From DAOTZU01 sp034433995 (GTDB taxonomy: Bacteria; Chloroflexota; Anaerolineae; UBA1429), in assembly GCA_034433995.1 (NCBI GenBank), contig DAOTZU010000303.1, positions 1 to 14,516 on the forward strand: a stretch of 14,516 bases of DNA. The letters are read 5' to 3'. The notes below the pieces were generated by a model, which was not told where the DNA came from, searched no databases, and saw only the letters and a program-made list of their open reading frames with translations. Both the position numbers and the translations under genes were made by a program. Every line of letters starts with the position of its first letter. Within the stretch, counting starts at the first letter, position 1. This document shows positions 10,161 to 14,516 of this stretch, piece after piece.

Positions 10161-10189
10161 TTGACAAGGCGAGCAAAACATGCTACCAT
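10161..10189 (+). promoter_or_regulatory. Putative promoter of hpf
   Basis: A perfect TTGACA (10161-10166) and TACCAT (10184-10189, 4 of 6) are separated by 17 bases. The start would be near 10196, giving a leader of about 140 nt. The -35 box begins only 4 bases past the end of repeat copy 2. Confidence 0.6.
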
Positions 10190-10289
10190 GAAGATGTACC
10201 CGATGGCCACTGTCTCCCTTGCGACGGTGTGTCCCTCACCTTAACAACCCAACCCAGATTCCGGCGACCTTTCACCTTGCCATTATCCG

Positions 10290-10309
10290 TATTTGACTCG
10301 TCTCAAATA
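10290..10309 (+). promoter_or_regulatory. Perfect palindrome in the hpf leader
   Basis: TATTTGA (10290-10296) and TCAAATA (10303-10309) form a 7-bp inverted repeat with a 6-base spacer, ending 26 bases before the hpf ATG. It could be a DNA operator or a weak RNA hairpin upstream of the ribosome binding site. No T-run follows, so it is not a terminator. Confidence 0.35.
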
Positions 10310-10335
10310 GGTTTGATGGAGAAAGGAGCTGAACT

Positions 10336-10881
10336 ATGCAGATCGTCATCAAGGGCAAGAATCTGGACGTCACCGAACACATGAGGGCGCACATCGAAAA
10401 GAAGGTGAGCAAGCTAGACCGCTTCCTTCCCAACCTCGATGAAGCCCGAGTGGATCTAGCGGTGCAAAAGACCAAAAGTGCCGAGGATAGCATGGTCGTC
10501 CAGCTCACTTTGCGCGTCAACGGCACCATTTTGCGCGCGGAGGAGCGTTCCGCCGACATGATCACCGCGCTGGACACCGTACTGGAGCGGATGAGCCGCC
10601 AGATCGAGCGCTACAAGGGCAAGCACTGGCGCTCCAAGGCCCGCGCCTCCACAGAGGTCTCGGCACCCACCACCACGACGGAGGAGGCGGAACCCAGCAG
10701 CGAGATCGTGCGCGTCAAGCGGTTTCAGACCCGTCCCATGGACGTGGATGAAGCCATCGAGCAGATGGAGCTTTTGGGGCACGACTTTTTCATCTTTTTC
10801 AACGCCGCCAACAATGCCTTCAGCGTGGTCTATCGGCGTCGCGATGGGGGTTACGGGTTATTGTTGCCCGAGTTGGCCTGA
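10336..10881 (+). CDS. hpf: Ribosome hibernation promoting factor, long form
   Basis: A 181-residue long-type HPF. Residues 1 to about 100 are the S30AE domain (MQIVIKGKNLDVTEHMRAHI, then VVQLTLRVNGTILRAEE), which binds the 30S decoding region and blocks mRNA and tRNA. A low-complexity linker (about 105-125, rich in Thr, Ala and Glu) leads to the C-terminal S30AE_C domain (about 126-181, VKRFQTRPMDVDEAIEQM and GHDFFIFFNA), which in long HPFs mediates 70S dimerisation to 100S particles in stationary phase. The ATG has AAGGAG 7 bases upstream. It has its own promoter, a 140-nt leader with a palindrome, and a strong terminator, so it is probably a single-gene unit, sensible for a growth-phase-controlled factor. 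Confidence 0.96.
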   Translation: MQIVIKGKNLDVTEHMRAHIEKKVSKLDRFLPNLDEARVDLAVQKTKSAEDSMVVQLTLRVNGTILRAEERSADMITALDTVLERMSRQIERYKGKHWRSKARASTEVSAPTTTTEEAEPSSEIVRVKRFQTRPMDVDEAIEQMELLGHDFFIFFNAANNAFSVVYRRRDGGYGLLLPELA

Positions 10882-10891
10882 GGGTACTCCG

Positions 10892-10927
10892 CTGCGGGGC
10901 AAGGGGTTCCTTGCCCCGCAGGCTTTT
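10892..10927 (+). terminator. Intrinsic terminator after hpf
   Basis: CTGCGGGGCAAGG (10892-10904) and CCTTGCCCCGCAG (10909-10921) form a perfect 13-bp stem with a GGTT loop, followed by GCTTTT (10922-10927). It begins 10 bases after the hpf stop. The short T-run makes it less than ideal, so some read-through into the phosphatase gene is possible; no separate promoter is visible there. Confidence 0.85.
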
Positions 10928-10947
10928 AATCTCCGCGAGGACGAGCC

Positions 10948-11520
10948 ATGCCCTATCGCGCCCTGGTGCTTTTGGTATGTTCCGCCAATATCTGCCGCTC
11001 GCCCATGGCCGAACGCCTGCTGGCGCGGCTCATCGCCCAGGCGGGCGACCAAGACAGGCTGCGCGTCGCCTCGGCGGGGACATGGTGCTCTGTCGGCGAA
11101 CCGGCCACCCCGGAGGCCTGCCAAGCCCTGGCTGAAATCGGCCTGGCGCTTGACGACCATCGCTCCCGCTGCTTGAACCAACAGCAGGTGGACGCGGCCG
11201 ATCTCATTTTGGTGATGACCCAGGCTCACTTGCAAGACATCTCGTTGCGCTTTCTCCGCGCCCGCGACAAGACCCATCTCCTCAGCCAGATGGCCGGGGA
11301 GATGTGCGACGTGGAGGATCCTTACGGGGGAACTCTGGAGGATTATCGCCTCTGCCGCGACACCTTGGCGGACCTCCTCAGCCGGGGGTATGAGCAGATC
11401 GTCCGCAGGGCTTTGGGGCTGGGCCGCCCGGCCAAGGGGTCAGGCGATAAAAACAAGAAGGCTCGCCGGTGGTGGCGGCTCAGCGCTGCCGCCGCCAAAG
11501 GGCCGCCAGACGCCAAGTGA
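10948..11520 (+). CDS. Low-molecular-weight protein tyrosine phosphatase family
   Basis: A cytoplasmic cysteine-based phosphatase of 190 residues. The P-loop CSANICRS carries nucleophile C11 and R17; the general acid is probably D124 in DVEDPYGG. The residue before the second Cys of the loop is Ile15, as in tyrosine phosphatases such as Wzb, whereas arginine phosphatases of the YwlE type have Thr there, so tyrosine phosphatase activity is the better guess. The body ends near residue 160; a basic tail of about 30 residues (GSGDKNKKARRWW and on) is extra compared with usual members. The start ATG follows GAGG by 7 bases. Its last 41 bases overlap the 3' end of the opposite glycosyltransferase gene. 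Relatives often control polysaccharide export kinases; no kinase is in the window. Confidence 0.9.
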   Translation: MPYRALVLLVCSANICRSPMAERLLARLIAQAGDQDRLRVASAGTWCSVGEPATPEACQALAEIGLALDDHRSRCLNQQQVDAADLILVMTQAHLQDISLRFLRARDKTHLLSQMAGEMCDVEDPYGGTLEDYRLCRDTLADLLSRGYEQIVRRALGLGRPAKGSGDKNKKARRWWRLSAAAAKGPPDAK

Positions 11521-12238
11521 CCAAGAATCCGTAATAGTAGGCCACCAGGGCACAGAGCAAGAGGCCCTGCAGGCCATCCTTGTAGCCCTGCAGGGTGAAA
11601 TAGCGGCGTTTGAACTCGCGCAGAGGTTGGGTCACAAAGGTCCAAGGTTTGGGGCGCAGGCCCTGTTTGTGCCGGATCCCGGCCTCCAGGGCCACATACT
11701 GGCGTTGCTTGGCGATGAATTGCCCCAACGAGCGATAGTTATAGTGGATGAGGGGCTCCTGGAGGTGCCCTGCGGGGCCATCCAGGATGACTACCTCGTG
11801 CACCTCGCGGGTGAGATCGTAATGGGCATGGCCCAGCTTGAGCAGCCGCAGCTGGTAATCGGGATACCAGCCGCCGTGACGGATCTCCCGTCCCCAGATC
11901 CAATTGCGCCGAGGCACCCACCAACCCACCGCCCTCTCCTCGGCGATGACCCGCCGGATCTCCTCTCCCAAGGCCGGCGTGCCCCGCTCGTCCGAATCCA
12001 CATAAAATAGCCACTCGCTCCGGGGCAAGGAGAGGCCAAACTCCCTTTGGGCGGCGAAATGGGCGAAGGGATGCTCCACCACCCTGGCCCCCAGGCGGCG
12101 GGCGATCTCGCCCGTGGCATCGCGGCTGCGCGCATCCAAGAGGACGACGCGTTCGTCGGCCCAGGCCACGCTCTCCAGGCAGGCCGCGATCTCGTCGGCG
12201 TTATCCCGGGCCAGGACGATCACCGTGAGGGTGGGCAT
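11480..12238 (-). CDS. Glycosyltransferase family 2, WaaE/KdtX-like
   Basis: A 252-residue GT-A fold glycosyltransferase. It shows VIVLARDNADEIAACLES at the start, LLDARSRDATGEIA (residues 33-46), the DxD-type metal site YVDSDER (D81, D83), GGWYPDYQLRLLK (122-134) and EVHE (145-148). This set of motifs is typical of the small GT2 group that includes LPS-core transferases WaaE/KdtX; here the acceptor is unknown. A hydrophobic stretch near 225-245 (LLCALVAYYYGFLVTWRL) suggests membrane attachment. The frame is open upstream to 12670, but the ATG at 12236-12238 comes one base after the stop of the upstream glycosyltransferase and has GGAG about 8 bases away, so the two are translationally coupled. 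The gene overlaps the phosphatase gene tail to tail by 41 bases. Confidence 0.92.
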   Translation of the reverse strand: MPTLTVIVLARDNADEIAACLESVAWADERVVLLDARSRDATGEIARRLGARVVEHPFAHFAAQREFGLSLPRSEWLFYVDSDERGTPALGEEIRRVIAEERAVGWWVPRRNWIWGREIRHGGWYPDYQLRLLKLGHAHYDLTREVHEVVILDGPAGHLQEPLIHYNYRSLGQFIAKQRQYVALEAGIRHKQGLRPKPWTFVTQPLREFKRRYFTLQGYKDGLQGLLLCALVAYYYGFLVTWRLAALWRRQR

Positions 12239-12239
12239 C

Positions 12240-13175
12240 TTACATCTCCCAAACCTGGCGGTAGGCGGCCAGCCGGGCTTCGGCCTCTTGGGCGCCCAGC
12301 TCGCCCCGCAGCAGGCGCCTGCGCAGGCGATGCATCTCCAGCGCCAGGCCGGCACGCACGATCCAACGCGCCATGGTACAATAGAGAGGACCATAGTGCT
12401 TGCGGAACAACCGATAGCGGCTCCGCCATAGGGCCACGAACATCCGCTCGCGGAATTGCCGGGCGCTCTGGCCGGCAAAATGGGTGATGATGGCCTGAGG
12501 CACGCAATAGACCTGCCACCCCGCCGCCTTGGCGCGGCGACACCAATCCACCTCCTCGCAATACATAAAGAACCCCTCGTCCAGGGGGCCCACCTGCCGA
12601 AGCGCCTCCCAGCGGATGAGCAACGCGGCGCCCAACGGATGGTCAACAGGGAAGGGACGGCCTCGCGCATAGAGACGCCGAGGGTAGCGGCCGTTCAAAG
12701 GGGAATCCAACAGGCGCGGATGAGGCACCCAAAAATCGAACAGCGCCATGAGCAGGGTGGGAAAGCGAAAGGCGCCGTGTTGAAAGCTGCCATCGCCATA
12801 GCGCAGCTGGGCCCCGGCCACCCCTGCTCGGGGGGTAGCGTCCATAAACTGGACCAAATGCCCGAGGGCATCTTGGGCCACAAGGGTATCGGGGTTGAGT
12901 AAGAGGACATGGCGCGGCGGCTCGGCGAGCTGTTCCAGCTCTGCCAGCATCCGGTTGACCCCGCCGGCAAAGCCCAGGTTCTCCTCGCTGGCCCACAGGT
13001 GCACCTGAGGAAAGCGCGCCCGGATCGCGGCGGCGCTGCCATCGGCGGAGGCGTTATCCACCACCCACACCTCGCCCTTGAGGCCAGAGGCCTCCAGAGC
13101 CTGGAACACCGAGGCCAAGCAAGCCAGGGTGAGCTCCCGCGTGTTGTAGCTGACGATGACAATGGCCAGATCCAT
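12240..13175 (-). CDS. Glycosyltransferase family 2, rhamnosyltransferase (WbbL-like)
   Basis: A 311-residue GT-A enzyme. Motifs are IVIVSYNTRE (5-14), VVDNASADGS (38-47), ENLGFAGGVNRM (65-76), LLLNPDT in place of DxD (91-97), and GFFMYCEEVDWCRRAKAAGW (from 201), where E207/E208/D210 form the catalytic-base region. This pattern is characteristic of WbbL-like rhamnosyltransferases that build O-antigen, capsule or cell-wall linkers, though the sugar is not proved by it. It begins 12 bases after the lipoprotein gene stop and ends one base before the next glycosyltransferase, so the three genes probably form one operon. The ribosome binding site is weak (GGG about 6 bases upstream), in line with translational coupling. 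Confidence 0.93.
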   Translation of the reverse strand: MDLAIVIVSYNTRELTLACLASVFQALEASGLKGEVWVVDNASADGSAAAIRARFPQVHLWASEENLGFAGGVNRMLAELEQLAEPPRHVLLLNPDTLVAQDALGHLVQFMDATPRAGVAGAQLRYGDGSFQHGAFRFPTLLMALFDFWVPHPRLLDSPLNGRYPRRLYARGRPFPVDHPLGAALLIRWEALRQVGPLDEGFFMYCEEVDWCRRAKAAGWQVYCVPQAIITHFAGQSARQFRERMFVALWRSRYRLFRKHYGPLYCTMARWIVRAGLALEMHRLRRRLLRGELGAQEAEARLAAYRQVWEM

Positions 13176-13187
13176 GGAGGCCCAGCG

Positions 13188-14483
13188 CTAAAAGCCGATG
13201 GTGATCTGCGTCGGCTGGACGCGATCTTGGACGATCCATACCTGCTCGTGGATCAGCCCCAGCCAATAATAGGGCGCCACCTTGACGGGGCGATCCACGA
13301 TGCGCAGATGCCCCACCACCGTCACCGTCTGCCCGGGCATAAGGTAGAGCTGGGGACCGATCTCGGTGTCGATCTGGGTGAGCTCCTCCGTTTTGCCCAA
13401 TTGCCAGCGGAAGGGAAAGAGCCGCCCCTCGCTGTTGCCCTCGTAATCCAGGCCGATGCGAAAGATGCCGGGCTCCTCGTACTGCTTCAAGGTGTTATAG
13501 TTTTCGGAGGTGGTGTAGGTGGTGCCCGGCTCAGGCCCCTTGGTGCGCACGGGGACGGCGCCCACGTTTTTGACGGTGCAGGTGAAGGTCAAAGTGCCCC
13601 CCAAGGGCACCACCGTGGGCGAAAATTGCGCCGCCCGGTTGATGATCTCCACCCTGGGCACGCCGCCGCCCTGGATCTCCAAAGTGCCGGTGACGCGGGC
13701 CTGGTTGCCCACGGCGTCCTCCGCCTCCACCACCACGGTATAGACGCCATCGGGCGGCGGAGGGGCGCCCAGGTCAATACCGGCGTCATAATCGTGCTCG
13801 TGGGTGCCCGGCGCGCCGGCCTCGCGGATCTGGTCCTTCTCCACAGGGTATTTGTTGCCCTGGGCATCCAGAATGTACACCTCCACCCGCTTGACCTCTT
13901 TGTTGAGATTGTAACCGATCTTGACCCGGTCGGTGATGCCATCCCGGTTGGGGGTGAACTTGGTGGGCCAGATGTTCAGGTTCTCGATGCGCAAAGGCAC
14001 TTTATCGCCATCCACCAGGGTGAGGGGCACCTCGGCCCGCGCCTGCCGTCCGCGCTCATCGGTGGCCTCCAACACGCAGGTGTAGGCGCCATCGGGGAGG
14101 AGGCGGCCGTCAATGACGCCGCTGAAATACGCAGTACGCGGCCCCTTGGAACGGCGCTCGTCCTGGCGAAAATAGTGCCGTTGGCCTTCGGCATCCACGA
14201 AATAGATGGTGATGGTCGCTTGGCGCGCAAGGGTATACTTGAGCTCGGCCACATCCTCCACGCCGTCGGCGTTGGGCGAGATGGTGCTCGGACGGATGGA
14301 GACATCGTACAGGAGACGGCCCGCGCTGCACCCGGCCAAGCACACGGCCGCGGCCAAAAGACACCCCACAAGCCAAACCCCTACAAAAGCGCCGGCCGGC
14401 CTACGGGTTGGCTTGATAGCGGGAGAGTGTCCCGCATATTCCCAGAGTTCCGGATATTTCACCTGGCCGGAGCACCTCCTCAT
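13188..14483 (-). CDS. Lipoprotein with two FlgD-like Ig domains
   Basis: A probable surface lipoprotein, 431 residues from the ATG at 14481-14483. A basic stretch (PTRRPAG) leads to a hydrophobic helix and a lipobox LAGC with Cys52. Two related Ig-like modules of the FlgD type follow: one opens RPSTISPNADGVEDVAELKY (about 64), the other WPTKFTPNRDGITDRVKIGY (about 172); each ends in a PDGAYT or PDGVYT strand. The last 155 residues are a different beta-rich domain (FSPTVVPLGGTLTFTCTV, then MPGQTVTVVGHLRI), perhaps CARDB-like. A GTG start at 14460-14462, with AGGAGG 12 bases before it, is an alternative and would shorten the protein by 7 residues. It heads the glycosyltransferase operon. Its function is unknown; binding or structural roles are guesses. 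Confidence 0.85.
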   Translation of the reverse strand: MRRCSGQVKYPELWEYAGHSPAIKPTRRPAGAFVGVWLVGCLLAAAVCLAGCSAGRLLYDVSIRPSTISPNADGVEDVAELKYTLARQATITIYFVDAEGQRHYFRQDERRSKGPRTAYFSGVIDGRLLPDGAYTCVLEATDERGRQARAEVPLTLVDGDKVPLRIENLNIWPTKFTPNRDGITDRVKIGYNLNKEVKRVEVYILDAQGNKYPVEKDQIREAGAPGTHEHDYDAGIDLGAPPPPDGVYTVVVEAEDAVGNQARVTGTLEIQGGGVPRVEIINRAAQFSPTVVPLGGTLTFTCTVKNVGAVPVRTKGPEPGTTYTTSENYNTLKQYEEPGIFRIGLDYEGNSEGRLFPFRWQLGKTEELTQIDTEIGPQLYLMPGQTVTVVGHLRIVDRPVKVAPYYWLGLIHEQVWIVQDRVQPTQITIGF

Positions 14484-14500
14484 AAGCTCTCGTCCAATAC

Positions 14501-14506
14501 ATCATA
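14501..14506 (-). promoter_or_regulatory. Possible -10 box for the lipoprotein operon
   Basis: TATGAT (5 of 6 to consensus) on the minus strand would place the start near 14494. The -35 region would lie outside the window, so this cannot be completed. With this start the AGGAGG at 14475-14480 would be in the leader, which would favour the GTG start at 14462. Confidence 0.3.
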
Positions 14507-14516
14507 GGCCAGTTTA

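Noticed and set aside
9940..10176. N-terminal extension of the HAD protein to 10176
   Set aside because: The extra part is translated repeat element and promoter sequence; the internal ATG at 9939 has a binding site and a promoter.
12239..12670. N-terminal extension of the second glycosyltransferase to 12670
   Set aside because: It overlaps the conserved upstream glycosyltransferase in another frame; the canonical GT2 start is at 12238.

Overview
The window is a GC-rich bacterial chromosome segment dominated by core gene-expression genes, followed by a small set of cell-surface genes. The S12 protein has the extra internal loop seen in Gram-positive-type sequences, EF-G and RpoB are full length, and there is a FlgD-like Ig lipoprotein next to glycosyltransferases. 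Together these would fit Chloroflexota (Anaerolineae-like), but I infer this from general resemblance and hold it with moderate confidence only. There are no rRNA, tRNA or CRISPR features and no complete transposon.

Region 1 (1-7594, minus strand) holds, in transcription order, rpoB, rpsL, rpsG, fusA and the start of tuf, which runs off the left edge. rpoB is followed directly by the str operon; rpoC is not next to it and rplJ/rplL are not upstream. rpoB, rpsL and tuf each have a recognisable sigma70-type promoter with a 16-base spacer, and two of these are perfect consensus at both boxes. rpsL starts with TTG. RpoB has about 140 extra residues in its C-terminal third and two substitutions in the rifampicin pocket.

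Region 2 (7595-8116) is non-coding. It holds a rpoB leader of about 290 nt with an overlapping hairpin pair that looks like a transcription attenuator, the rpoB promoter, one copy of a 135-bp repeat with three hairpins and terminal inverted repeats, and a promoter that would give a leaderless mRNA for the next gene.

Region 3 (8117-10335) has a convergent pair, an EamA-type transporter and a HAD phosphatase, then a second copy of the repeat in opposite orientation. Each repeat copy lies between the -35 boxes of two divergent promoters (rpoB/EamA and HAD/hpf).

Region 4 (10336-11520, plus strand) has a long-form hibernation promoting factor gene closed by a strong terminator, then a low-molecular-weight tyrosine-type phosphatase. 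Region 5 (11480-14516, minus strand) is a likely operon of a lipoprotein with Ig-like domains and two family-2 glycosyltransferases. The last of these overlaps the phosphatase gene tail to tail.

The most unusual material is the inverted pair of three-hairpin repeats at divergent promoters, the putative rpoB attenuator and the altered rifampicin pocket. I see no multi-gene defence or biosynthetic system that is clearly new.
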